DNA of 64,000 nucleotides, taken from NCBI GenBank assembly GCA_949825065.1, contig OX463848.1, positions 33,323,491 through 33,387,490 of the forward strand, in the 5' to 3' direction. This DNA is from Odontocerum albicorne. Taxonomy: Eukaryota > Arthropoda > Insecta > Trichoptera > Odontoceridae. The notes beneath the pieces were generated by a model. The model saw only the letters and a program-made list of their open reading frames with translations, had not been told where the DNA came from and did no database searches. Below are positions 32,275 to 41,625 of the stretch, piece by piece. The translations under genes were made by a program, and so were the position numbers. Position 1 is the first letter of the stretch. Every line of letters begins with the position of its first letter.

Positions 32275-32423
32275 AGTACAACCTGGGGAGTTTATTGCAA
32301 CGTAGCTATCTCTTCCCACCGACTAGAAATATGTTAAAGACTAACGGACTGGAATCCTTAAAAGAAAAGCGGGAACCGAACTCGAAACTCTCGGGTGGAA
32401 ATCAAGCGTTTTACCAACTAGGT
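32275..32423 (-). mobile_element. SINE-T, reversed, shorter copy
   Basis: Directly follows the previous copy in the same orientation: 'gtacaacctggggagtttat', 'gaccgactagaaatatgtta'-like body, B box reversed 'gggaaccgaactcgaaac', head 'ttttaccaactaggtatg'. Tail absent. Confidence 0.8.
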
Positions 32424-32957
32424 ATGTTACTTAATTTTTGGATCATTTTTAAAATTGACCGCTATGTTTCCTTGATTTGAACTGCTCCTTACCTTGAGAT
32501 CGAAGAACATACTCGAAAGAAATATTAATGTAATAAGGTACTAGTCCCTATTTCTGTAGGTAATCATCACATTCCATCAAGGCTGCATTCTTTGAATTGA
32601 AGTGAGCTCACCTGTGATAGAGAATTACAATTTAATGTTACCTTTATCCTTATTGAGGCGGATCCTGTATCAACAGTTTTTGACTTTTCGGCAATAGTGT
32701 TTACTTGAAGATTACGAGTATGTATCTGTCTTCGTCATTTCATGTCGTTTAATTTCTTCATTTTAGGTCGAGTTTTATTTGAAGGACCAGAGAAGATTTG
32801 GTAGATCGTAGTTAGCCTTTACTTAATGCTGGACCACGTTTAGTTCTTGTCTACCTGTGACCACTGCTTGGAAGGCGCAATATATTATTTTGAAATATAC
32901 GAGTACACTAACTTCCATCTTTTATTTTATCTTCTCTTTATACATATAAATTATAAT
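32424..32957. other. No gene seen
   Basis: AT-rich; nothing recognised. Confidence 0.4.
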
Positions 32958-33385
32958 AATGTCACGCCATTTCCCTGTCGGGTTAGGCAAATAGGACAGA
33001 GTGCCAGACTTTCCTATCTTGACACACATCCTTTTTACATCTATACAACTTATACAACTACGATTTTTCTGATTGTTTCGATTTCCTTCTTTTAAAATAT
33101 GATTCACTGGATCAAACCATACTTTCTTTTGTTTTCCTCTTCCATGCCTTCCAATCGCATTTGCACTCTATAAATGTTTTGTTCTGTATTCTAAGTGCAC
33201 GCATTTCTACATCATTTAATTCGTTTCCTTTTTTTATTTATCCACGCCTACGTTTCACTCCAACATATCAAAGTTGGTACATAATACTCTTGTGGACTAT
33301 CACCTTAGCAGATTTTGATAATGTCCGGTCCAAGTATGTATGTTTTAGTGTCCCGTTGATTTTGTTTCCTATCACACACGCTATT
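32958..33385 (-). pseudogene. LINE-A tail, reversed
   Basis: 3' end 'cacgccatttccctgtcggg' (minus-strand CCCGACAGGGAAATGGCGTG). The order of segments on the minus strand is as in other copies, but the middle (mating of 'tgcactctataaatg' with 'ttttgttctgtattc') is deleted. Confidence 0.68.
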
Positions 33386-33708
33386 CAAATATCATTTTAA
33401 AAAAATACTAATAGAATTCCTCAACTGCTCCAATCATTCATTTGGAGCAAGTCGAAGAGTTTTTTGTATTTGTTATTTGGAACAACATAAAGTTCTTTCC
33501 CGGTAGATGAGCACTGTGGATTTTCAGAAGTTATATATTTTATTGGCGGTCAATTCCAAGATGTTCGTCACGACTTGAATCATTCTGTTCGGTCATATAT
33601 TATAATGTCAGTGTTAAGTCAGCTGTCTTACTAGCCATGTGTAGTAAGACAATATTACATTCAGATGATGAAGACAGTAAGGACGTAACTTGCGGTTCGT
33701 CATCGCAC

Positions 33709-33791
33709 GTGTTAAGACGATACAAGACAGACGAACTCTTACTAGACCCCACGTTAAGACGATACAAGACAGACGAACTCTTACTAGACTA
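33709..33791. repeat. 43-bp direct duplication
   Basis: 'gttaagacgatacaagacag' and following 'acgaactcttactagac' occur twice in tandem, with no difference I could see inside the unit. Confidence 0.85.
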
Positions 33792-33799
33792 GTGTTATT

Positions 33800-34390
33800 T
33801 TTTTTGGATACCATCTGAAATCCCGACACTCCCGATTTTAACCCTTTAAAGCCATAAGCAGAAATCGATCGCATATGCGACCACCCTTATGGTTATACTT
33901 ATAAGGATTCATTTTCTTAATGAAACGTTTTTAAGTAACACAAATGTCAAATTGGCAAATGTAGTGGACGGGCAGAGGTCTTATTTAAGACGGATCGTCG
34001 TGAAGTTAGCTGCATGTTCAGTAGCAACGATCTAAACATCCGGTCAATTTATTGTCAAAAATGTAAATAGGTATTATAAGTAAATCACCATTCATTATAT
34101 CTCATATAAGAATTGTATTTCCTAGTACAACCTAAACTTTGATATTATTACCTAAACATTCATTGGTCACTTTTGCGACCACTGACATGACCCCTGAAAT
34201 GGGCACAAGTCTCATATGCGACCGCCTCATTTAAAAAAAATAATAATTTAAAACACATTTTCGAAGAAATAAAGTTGATTTGATACACATAATAATGATT
34301 TATTCAACAAAAAACTCAATATCTCAAAAATAAAAACTTGCCCTATAAAGGGTTAAGTCAAACATCTTATCAAACTAGGCCACGGAGTCA
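33800..34390 (-). mobile_element. SINE-T head, reversed, split by a TTAA element
   Basis: The left piece (to 33841) is 'ggataccatctgaaatcccg' plus 'acactcccgatttta', a worn B-box region. The right piece (from 34353) is 'caaacatcttatcaaactag' and 'gccacgga', the reversed head. Removing 33842-34352 and one TTAA restores the SINE order. Confidence 0.7.
33842..34352. mobile_element. 511-bp non-autonomous piggyBac-type element
   Basis: TTAA at 33838-33841 and 34353-34356. Termini CCCTTTAAAG and, reversed, CCCTTTATAG. Close to the left end is TCGCATATGCGA within GATCGCATATGCGACC; near the right end TCATATGCGACCGCC, and 'tttgcgaccac' between. No frame. The ends resemble those of the autonomous element at 317-2528 (CCCTTT/CCCTTA) but the interior does not. 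Confidence 0.75.
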
Positions 34391-34407
34391 TTCATTTACA
34401 GATAAAA

Positions 34408-34588
34408 AATAACTCAAAAGGGTGCAACATCAAATGCTTCCAAGTCAATCGGAAATAACTCAAAGGGTGCAACATCCAATGCTTCCAAGTCAATCAGAAA
34501 TAACTCAAAGGGTGCAACATCCAATGCTTCCAAGTCAATCAGAAATAACTCAAAGGGTGCAACATCCAATGCTTCCAAGTCAATCAGA
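34408..34588. repeat. 45-bp tandem array, 4 units
   Basis: Units at 34408-34453 (46 bp), 34454-34498, 34499-34543 and 34544-34588, with 'aataactcaaagggtgcaac' and 'atccaatgcttccaagtcaa'. A frame through it merely repeats 15 residues. Confidence 0.93.
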
Positions 34589-35005
34589 AATCCTCATCCT
34601 GATATAATGGGTATACTTACATTTTATTTCAAGATAGCATATTTGGGAAACAATTTCAGGCGCATCGTGTGACAACACGATTGTGACATAATATTTGCAT
34701 TTTTTGAGGTGTTATGCATCATTATCCTTTATTGATAATTGATACAGTATGTATGTATTTCATCATTCGGGACCAGGATGTCAGATCGAATCACACATGA
34801 TGCGGATGTCACGATGAGTAGTCTAATAATGAAACTTACCGCGTAGTGTATGGTATACAGCCTCCACTTGGAATATTTATGATGCGCTCGAGTCTATTAT
34901 ATCTGTCATTGTTTTTATTGCGTTTGTTGCCGCCGCGTGGTATTGTTGTTCAACAAAATTATGCAATAATATCAGTCTATCTCAATCTTTATTTGAGTGT
35001 AGTTA
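34589..35005. other. No gene seen
   Basis: Nothing recognised. Confidence 0.4.
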
Positions 35006-35738
35006 CGACCTCCGTGGCCTAGTTAGTTGGTAAGACACTTGTATCTCAACCCGGAGGTTGCGAGTTCGATTCCCGTTGGATTTTTTTAACTCTTATCTTT
35101 GCAAAGTTCAATTTATCCAAATATTAACGTTTTTCTTCGGTGATTCCTTGTTATATGGTAAGTTATGAAGGAAAATTGAGGAAAAAAATCACAACTTATC
35201 CTTATAGTTTTTTTTTATATATAACACCCACGTTACATTTCCAAAATATCAATTTTATAAAACACAAAAAGCGCTATAAAATTATTCTATAAACTGAATT
35301 ATCAACAAATAAAATGGTTTGAATAATTTTTCTCTACATGTAGTGATATTTATAAGATATTTAAAGATTACTTACCCCAATTTTCAAAACTCGCCCACGC
35401 TGTCCAGACATGTTGACCCAACGTAATTTGAAAGCTTGTAGTGTTGTCAATATTTATCACCAGATGGTACCACTGCACACAATAGTGCATGTATAGTATG
35501 TTATTTGAATGTGTTGCCATATTTGAAATAACGTTCGAGTTTCTGGATTTAAAAAAAAATCCCTAAATTTGTGTAACACCCGTGTTACAATGTCATGATA
35601 AGGGTTAAAGAGGAGTCCAGTCTGGTTTTCACTTAAGGCCTCTTTAACATATTTCTAGTTGGTTGGAAGATATTGCCATATGGCAATAAGTCCAGCATGT
35701 TTGTAATGCATACAACGAAAGTGTAATACAATATAATT
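35006..35738 (+). mobile_element. SINE-T, full length, split by a TTAA element
   Basis: Head at 35006-35089 ('gacctccgtggcctagttag', B box 'gcgagttcgattcccgtt') and body plus tail at 35605-35738 ('ggagtccagtctggttttca', 'tacaacgaaagtgtaataca'). The two parts join at the T-rich joint. The head has an extra 'agtt' in the A box. Confidence 0.88.
35090..35604. mobile_element. 515-bp non-autonomous piggyBac-type element inside SINE-T
   Basis: TTAA at 35086-35089 and 35605-35608. Left end CTCTTATCTTTG, reversed right end CCCTTATCATGA. The 18-bp palindrome TGTAACACCCGTGTTACA (35572-35589) lies 15 bp inside the right end, and a related 'taacacccacgttac' lies at about 35223. No coding. The SINE parts on both sides prove the insertion. 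Confidence 0.85.
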
Positions 35739-35756
35739 TAAGTGTCAGCGTTTGAG

Positions 35757-36120
35757 TGCCAATGTTTGAAAGAAAGCGGAATGAAGACATCAGAAATGAC
35801 TGAAATGGATGTTTTAAGCAAGATGAAGAAAGAAGCCTTAAAGTGGTTTGGGCATGTGGAGAGAATGACGAAAGAATAACAAAGCGAGAATATATAATTT
35901 AAAACTGCAAGGTGTGCGCGGAAGAGAAATACCGAGAAAAACGTGGCTGGATCAAATAGACAAGATTTTGAATGAAGGTAAATGGAGAATTATGAATATT
36001 AGAAGATTGTGCATACCGCGATGTGTGAATGTGGAGGAGACGGTGCTTGGATAGAAAATTTTGGAGATCTGTTACCTTTGCCTACCTCGCAAGGGGCTCG
36101 ACATGATGATAAGTATGTAT
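35757..36120 (+). pseudogene. LINE-A-related tail
   Basis: 'agcaagatgaagaaagaagc', 'aaagtggtttgggcatgtgg' (K-W-F-G-H-V-E-R-M), 'aatagacaagattttgaatg', then 'gaggagacggtgcttggata'. It follows the LINE-A order but is more diverged and has a different 3' end ('ggggctcgacatgatgataa'). Confidence 0.6.
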
Positions 36121-36134
36121 GTATTTAGAAATAT

Positions 36135-36560
36135 ACTTTAGTGTTGATACGTGGAACATGAAGACCAGAATGCTAAATAAGCTTGAGCATTCAAAATGCG
36201 AATTCCATGGAGAATTTGTTTCAGCGTATCTCAAACGTCAAGCAGGTGTAGAACGAGAGCTCTAAAATACCTTAAAATGCCGAAAGATTGCCTATCTGAA
36301 ACATTTATTAACATTCGGAAAATACCACATGTTAAAATTAATATTGTTTAGAAAAAAATAGGGTTGACGCGGAATCTGTAGAAGGCGCCTGCGTTGGTTA
36401 CGCAACGTTCGCTAATATACAGGTATGCAGACAGTTGAGCTGATCCGTGCTATCAATGACATATATTTTCTCAAGAGTAATTGCCAACTTCTGGGGAACC
36501 AGGTTCTGCTGGCGCCATATCGGAGTGAGAAAAGGATAGTGGTGGCACCGACAGAAGTTT
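36135..36560 (+). pseudogene. LINE-C relic
   Basis: A frame reads W-N-M-K-T-R-M-L-N-K-L-E, and another AGVERE followed by TLKCRKIAYLKHFINIRK, the V-E-R-E-x-x-x-T-x-K-x-R-K-x-x-Y-L-x-H segment. Then 'cctgcgttggttacgcaacg' gives L-R-W-L-R-N-V-R. All fit the C-terminal part of a LINE ORF2 broken by frameshifts. Confidence 0.6.
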
Positions 36561-36939
36561 AGATACCACGGAAATAGATGATAATGTGGCAAAAAAACAC
36601 ATTAAAAAATATTGACTTATTTATACTGCAAAAAGGCCTTTGAAGATTTAGGGAGTCACCAAATTGTTCACAAAAATTGAAGATATATAGCTGTAAAACT
36701 ATCCTTGGTCGCCACAATGTCAGAGTAACCAATCGAACCGAAGGTAGTTTGAAATACAGCTGCATGGAGGGAGCTCATCCCTAATTTGAAAGATTATCCC
36801 TTCCTCTCAGTCCCACAAAAATGTGGCCTGCGGATTGACTTGGGTGGTCACATAAATGGACTCGATTAAATGAAAAAAACATGCTGTTGAAACTCCCGTG
36901 ACCAGTAGTCATTACGGAGTGTTGATATGTAACAATCCC
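36561..36939. other. No gene seen
   Basis: Two 64-68-codon frames on the minus strand have no recognisable domain. Confidence 0.35.
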
Positions 36940-37185
36940 TTCACGAGTGGTGCCTAATTAATCGAATCAAGTGTCTGCTCGCGGTCTTCGCATGCCCTTG
37001 TGATGGCCGTTTGACAAGGCACTTGCCCCCTGTCAACGCGGGCATGATAGCCGTGAATCACTTGCGCGTGTCAAGTGTGATCATTCTGCGGGCCATACCC
37101 GCTAATGGGCGCAATCATCTGCCGCGCGTGCATTGTGCATAGCCGCATAGTCGCATGCACTCCAAGCAGAGGGACACTGAATACT
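36940..37185. other. GC-rich island, unassigned
   Basis: About 55-57% G+C by eye against about one third around it, with many CpG and GCGC. It contains small inverted pairs such as CACTTG-CGCGTGT-CAAGTG. No frame, TIR or promoter recognised. Confidence 0.5.
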
Positions 37186-37265
37186 GGTTGATCTCTGGAC
37201 ATTCCAAACAATAACTTGATATTAACCATTTCCTTCTAATGCCTTCAAAAGTTTTAGCCAAGATG

Positions 37266-37370
37266 ATAGGTTGTCCGGAAAGCAATTTCGTACTTTGAAG
37301 TCAAATTCAAACGCGAAATCGCACCAAATGCTCGTGGACAGAGATTTTCTGTAATTTCCAATTCTTGGAT
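37266..37370. repeat. Mariner-type terminal fragment
   Basis: Second copy of the fragment at 5547-5665; starts TA then GGTTGTCCGGAAAGCAATTT. Confidence 0.45.
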
Positions 37371-37964
37371 GGTGGAGACGTTGTTTCTATTGGGAAGAAA
37401 CACAGATCGCCCTACTATTGGCATTAATCAGATCCTGCCCAGATCATGTCTCGATATTTGGACAAATCATGTGTTGTGAGTCCTGTATATTCCGAAAATC
37501 ACATTCAATGCTACTTTTATAAAATATATCTGCATTTTCTTTTCGTAGTTGTTCCTCTCTAAAAGTTAGGTACAACATTTTCTGTTGTCATTTGGTGATC
37601 AAAGATCACTTCAAAGGCTCCTTAGTTAATCCTCTAGAATGTCTCTTGTTTTAAGAGGTTCTCCTAAACTTACATGTGATTAGTTATAAAAGGAAGTTAG
37701 CAGAAACGTTTCTCACGTAGTTCTTTGTATTTTTGATAGTTTTCCAAAAGTGCTTTAGTTTTGTGACTTAACATTTAAGACGGGGAACAATTGCTTCTCA
37801 ACCTATAAACTGAAGTGAAACTAAGCGAGCATGAAAAAGAACAAGCCATTAGCTTGCCTACATTCCAGATTCGATCGAAGTGAAACTGAGCTAGCATGAT
37901 ACTTAGATACCAAGCCATTTTGCCTACATTCCAGAGATAGTAGGTTTAATGTTACAGGCCCACC
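37371..37964. other. No gene; 68-bp imperfect duplication at 37806-37935
   Basis: 'gaagtgaaactaagcgagca' and 'gaagtgaaactgagctagca' begin two tandem units that both end 'tgcctacattccaga'. The remainder is unassigned. Confidence 0.5.
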
Positions 37965-38120
37965 CATTCCAAAATAACGATTGAGATAGTTCGATCTGTT
38001 CGACCACCAGACCGGTGAATAGACGATATTGTTGCAATAATTATCGGAAGACCATGGGAGAGGCCTCTGTTCAATAATGGACCGATGAAGCTGAGAGTGA
38101 TGATGCTGATGATAAACAAC
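37965..38120 (+). pseudogene. LINE 3' tail fragment
   Basis: 'accatgggagaggcctctgt' and 'tcaataatggaccgatgaag' encode G-E-A-S-V-Q and a stop before W-T-D-E, the end of RTE-like ORFs, followed by a GAT-rich tail ('gatgatgctgatgat'). Confidence 0.45.
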
Positions 38121-38454
38121 TTGTTATAATGATCTTTTTGTAACATTGTGGCAATTAAGTTATTACTTTTCCCATATGGTGCACGCAGTCGGACTCGTAT
38201 TTTATTGAAACTAATGTTTAAAGGGTGTCTGTGTCACGAAACATGCATATTATTGCATTCCGTAATCACTGCACTGGCATTTGCCAAGATAACATTATGC
38301 AGTTAGTTCTGGGAGAATATTTCACATCATTAGTCTTCATCGCGTCGCTGACATCATATTTGTAAGATGTTACTGTCGTCTTTCTCTTCATTGTAATTTA
38401 TATAGGCTGATTGTTTACAACGTGACGTTAATTACATTTGTTTTGTTTTTCACT

Positions 38455-38507
38455 GTTTTATAAATATTGTATTACACTTTCGTTGTGTAATGAAATATTT
38501 ATAAAAC
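38455..38507. repeat. Hairpin built from a SINE tail
   Basis: 'gttttataaatattgtatta' plus 'cac' pairs with 'tgtgtaatgaaatatttata' plus 'aaac' around 'tttcgt'. The left arm and loop contain the SINE-T tail 'tattacactttcgttg'. Confidence 0.65.
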
Positions 38508-38708
38508 GGGTTTAATGCAAAGGTGAACTGTAAAGTACAAGCACATACCCGTAATAATGCCAAAACCTTTTATTTTTGTTTATACGAGGGTTGCTACTTA
38601 AGTTTTGAATTATGGCATCACTAGTGTAGATACGTCAAATCTGACGTCAGCATCGTAAGTGCTATTTGTGTTATTTACAGTGACTTAAAAAATTAATTAG
38701 GGCCAAAA

Positions 38709-39755
38709 ATGGAATTAAATTGTGAACATTTTCGTGCGATGATTTTTTATGATTTTCGACGTGGACTAACTCAACAACAGTGTGCCAATCAACTCGCTTC
38801 GACTTTTGGTCCACCATCCCGAGCTACTGTGTTTCGCTGGTTTTCCGAATTCAATCGTGGTCGTAGTTCGCTCCAGGACGAATTTCGTGAAGGTCGTTCA
38901 AAATCGGTTGTTGTGCCAAAAACCATCGATGCTGTGCATGAACTGATATTGTTAGATCGTCATGTGACTTATCGTGAGAATAAGGCATGTTTGGGCATTA
39001 GTTCCACTTGCATACATTCAATATTGCATGAACATTTGGCCGTCAAAAAGATGTGTTCGCGTTGGATACCGCATAATTTGACAATCGCTCAAAAAAAGGC
39101 TCGTGTCGATTGGTCCAAAGAAATAATGAAAAAATTAGATCGCGGTGCTTTAAAAGACGTCTATAAGATTGTAACAGGCGACGAATCATGGATCTATGGA
39201 TATGAGCCAGAAAGTAAACAGCAGTCGACTATATGGGTCTTTCAAGAGGAGCCAAATCCAACAAAAGTTGTTCGCGCACGAAGCACTTCGAAGCAAATGG
39301 TGGCTTGTTTCTTCGGTATAAATGGTCATGTCGCAACAGTGCCTTTAGTGGAACGTCGTACGGTCAATTCTGAATGGTACACTACCATTTGTTTGCCAGA
39401 AGTGTTCGGAGAAATGAGGAAAACCAACCGCCGAAGACGGATCATTCTCCACGACGACAATGCGAGCTCTCACACATCGGTTCAAACAAGTGACTTTTTG
39501 AGCACTCAAAATATTGAATTGGTGGGTCATCCGCCGTACAGCCCTGATTTGGCACCCAATGACTTCTTTTTATTCCTGAACATCAAAAATAAATTGCGAG
39601 GTCAACGTTTTTCGACGCCTAAAGAAGCGGTTGATGCGTTAAAAACGCATGTTTTGAAGTTACCTCAGTCGGAGTGGAAAAAGTGCTTCGAAAATTGGTC
39701 AAAACGTATGCAAAAGTGTATTGATCTTCATGGAGAGTATTTTGAAAACCAATAA
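38709..39755 (+). CDS. Mariner transposase, intact D34D
   Basis: A 348-residue protein, the usual mariner length; it cuts and pastes the element at TA sites in the nucleus. The start ATG lies 124 bp inside the left end and gives MELNCEHFRAMIFYDFRRGL. Residues 1-110 hold two helix-turn-helix units that bind the terminal repeats. The linker is RWIPHNLT (118-125; family motif WVPHEL). The catalytic triad is D158 in VTGDESWIY, D250 in IILHDDNASSHTS and D285 in SPDLAPNDFF, with 34 residues between the second and third. One oddity: HDD where relatives often have HHD, next to the second aspartate. No stop or frameshift. Likely functional in sequence terms; activity is inferred. Confidence 0.95.
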   Translation: MELNCEHFRAMIFYDFRRGLTQQQCANQLASTFGPPSRATVFRWFSEFNRGRSSLQDEFREGRSKSVVVPKTIDAVHELILLDRHVTYRENKACLGISSTCIHSILHEHLAVKKMCSRWIPHNLTIAQKKARVDWSKEIMKKLDRGALKDVYKIVTGDESWIYGYEPESKQQSTIWVFQEEPNPTKVVRARSTSKQMVACFFGINGHVATVPLVERRTVNSEWYTTICLPEVFGEMRKTNRRRRIILHDDNASSHTSVQTSDFLSTQNIELVGHPPYSPDLAPNDFFLFLNIKNKLRGQRFSTPKEAVDALKTHVLKLPQSEWKKCFENWSKRMQKCIDLHGEYFENQ

Positions 39756-39756
39756 A
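39751..39756 (+). terminator. Polyadenylation signal overlapping the mariner stop codon
   Basis: AATAAA at 39751-39756 includes the TAA stop (39753-39755), a compact arrangement. Confidence 0.55.
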
Positions 39757-39823
39757 GCCATTTTCGATGATAAATATTTGTTTTTTACTTGTCTGTCTCA
39801 AAACTTAAGTAGCAACCCTCGTA

Positions 39824-40055
39824 GAGAGCCACTTCACAATGCAAGACCTGTGACGAAGTGGTCACATTCCTTTATCACAAATTTCATTTACTCGTATATG
39901 TGTGTCTAAATACTAAAAGCTGAAACAATCACGTCCTTTCGTACACATAACATACACACTGTGATGGTATAGATACAAACTTTTAAGTCAATCCATTCGC
40001 GACAAGGCAAATGTAGAGATTTTAGAAGCGGGCTAATATAATATTTATACGTAAC
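39824..40055. other. No gene seen
   Basis: Short unassigned interval between the mariner and a LINE-A relic. Confidence 0.35.
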
Positions 40056-40400
40056 ATCACGCAATTTTTCTATCGGGGTAGGCAGAGAAGACAGAGCGCT
40101 ATATTTTCCTATCTTGAAACACATCCTTAGACTTTTCTACTTCTATACAATTTCTCTGACTTTCTACGTTTTTTTCTTTCAGAATATTATTCACTTGATC
40201 CAACCATTCTTTCCTATGTCTTCCTCTTTCACTCACATTTTCACTATTTATCCGTTTTGTTAGCCTTTCTTCATTCATTAGTTCCACATGCACAAACCAT
40301 ATCAACGTACTCTTCTCTCTTCTTCGTCTCAATTAACACAGCCTTAAGTTCATACTCATTCCTTATCACTTAATTCCGTATACTGTCATATATTGTCACT
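40056..40400 (-). pseudogene. LINE-A tail, reversed
   Basis: 3' end 'cggggtaggcagagaagaca'. Minus frame shows F-V-H-V-E-L-M-N-E-E-R-L-T-K-R and V-S-E-R-G-R-H-R-K-E-W-L-D-Q-V-N, the R-G-R-x-R-K-x-W-L-D-Q motif. 5' end near 'tgtcacttg'. Confidence 0.72.
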
Positions 40401-40411
40401 TGATAATATTT

Positions 40412-40787
40412 ATGATATCCATTTATAACCGGGGATGACCAACAGGTCGATCGCGAAGCAATTTTTTGGACGATCGCGACCGTTTCCGTAACTTAAATAT
40501 GGCGTGCGATGTTGTCAAATCACATTACACGAATGCAGTCAATTAGTTACCCTTATTTAATATGTAGATATAAGTAAATAAATAAATAGAGGTTTATTTT
40601 TGATATCCATTTATAACCGGGGATGGCCAACAGGTCGATCGCGAAGCAATTTTTTGGACAATCGCGACCGTTTTCGTAACTTAAATATGGCGTGCGATGT
40701 TGTCAAATCTCATTACACGAATGCAGTCAATTAGTTACCCTTATTTAATATGTAGATATAAGTAAATAAATAAATAGAGGTTTATTG
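40412..40787. repeat. 188-bp tandem duplication, 2 units
   Basis: 'gatatccatttataaccggg' begins at 40414 and at 40602. The units differ at only a few bases (gatgacc/gatggcc, gacgatcg/gacaatcg, ttccgt/ttcgt-like changes). Each holds a GGGGATGxCCAACAGGTCGA terminus and two GATCGCGA motifs. Confidence 0.9.
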
Positions 40788-41160
40788 ATAGCAACATATT
40801 ATATGCATAATACGAGTATATTTAAATACACTCCAAAACACATAAATGGCAGCCCCCCGGCCAAGATACACCCCACCACTATAGGGCGAGCCCAGCCGCG
40901 AGAACACCAGATGTTTTTCAGCCCACACCCTTGCACATGTAGAATAAGAAGAAAAAAAAACAGGAAATAAACAAATGGCAGAAAAAGAAAAAGTGTAAAT
41001 CCACAAATACCATACACCTCAGATTAACTCAAACAAATAAATATAGCTTCCTTGACAGCAACATAATGTGTACATGTATAAATTCATTCCGAAATCGCAT
41101 ATATGTTATGATATGTTGTTAATAGTTAAGGCATTAACGTTGTGAAGGTTTAAAGACATT

Positions 41161-41363
41161 GTAATTTATTTTTATCAAACACTGTTTATTCCACTTTTTT
41201 GTGACGGTATAACCCTACCGGTTTCAAGGCTTTCACCTCATCTTCAGGGGAGCGCAAGAGTCATGTTTGTGCTCCCCTGAAGATGAGGTGAAAGCCTTGA
41301 AACCGGTAGGGTTATACCGTTACAAAAAAGTGGAATAAACAGTGTTTGATAAAAATAAATTAC
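41161..41363. repeat. Near-perfect palindrome with hammerhead-like core
   Basis: The arms of about 90 bp differ at one clear position (gtgacgg versus gtaacgg). They run from GTAATTTATTTTTATC to its inverse, with a loop 'gagtcatg'. On the plus strand CTGAAGA (41277-41283), stem GAGG/CCTT and GAAAC (41299-41303) are in hammerhead order; because of symmetry the same occurs on the minus strand. Confidence 0.88.
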
Positions 41364-41406
41364 TATGTTATGATATATCTCAAAATAAAAATAAATATAT
41401 ATATAT

Positions 41407-41625
41407 GTCTACTCCAAAGAAATAAATATATATGTCTACTCCAAAGAAATAAATATATGTGTACTCCAAAGAAATAAATATAAATGTCTACTCCAAAGAA
41501 ATGAATATATATGTATACTCCAAAGAAATAAATATATATGTGTACTCCAAAGAAATAAATATATATGTCTACTCCAAAGAAATAAATATAAATGTCTACT
41601 CCAAAGAAATATATGTCTACTCCAA
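41407..41625. repeat. 27-bp minisatellite, about 8 units
   Basis: The unit is 'gtctactccaaagaaataaa' plus 'tatatat', with g/c/a variation at the third base and lengths of 21-27. The ORF-like reading is repeat only. Confidence 0.93.

Larger units (their letters stand above)
38583..39823 (+). mobile_element. Complete mariner transposon (element 38585-39821)
   Basis: TA at 38583-38584 and 39822-39823. The 24 terminal bases are identical and inverted: CGAGGGTTGCTACTTAAGTT then TTGA. Length 1237 bp, usual for mariners. It contains one open transposase gene. Identity of the ends, the open frame and clean TA duplications indicate a recent insertion. Confidence 0.93.

Noticed and set aside
34408..34588. 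CRISPR-like repeat array
   Set aside because: Direct tandem repeat without variable spacers.
34408..34607. Open frame with a repeated 15-residue peptide (34422-34607)
   Set aside because: The frame exists only because the 45-bp tandem unit is divisible by three and lacks stops; no start context or domain.
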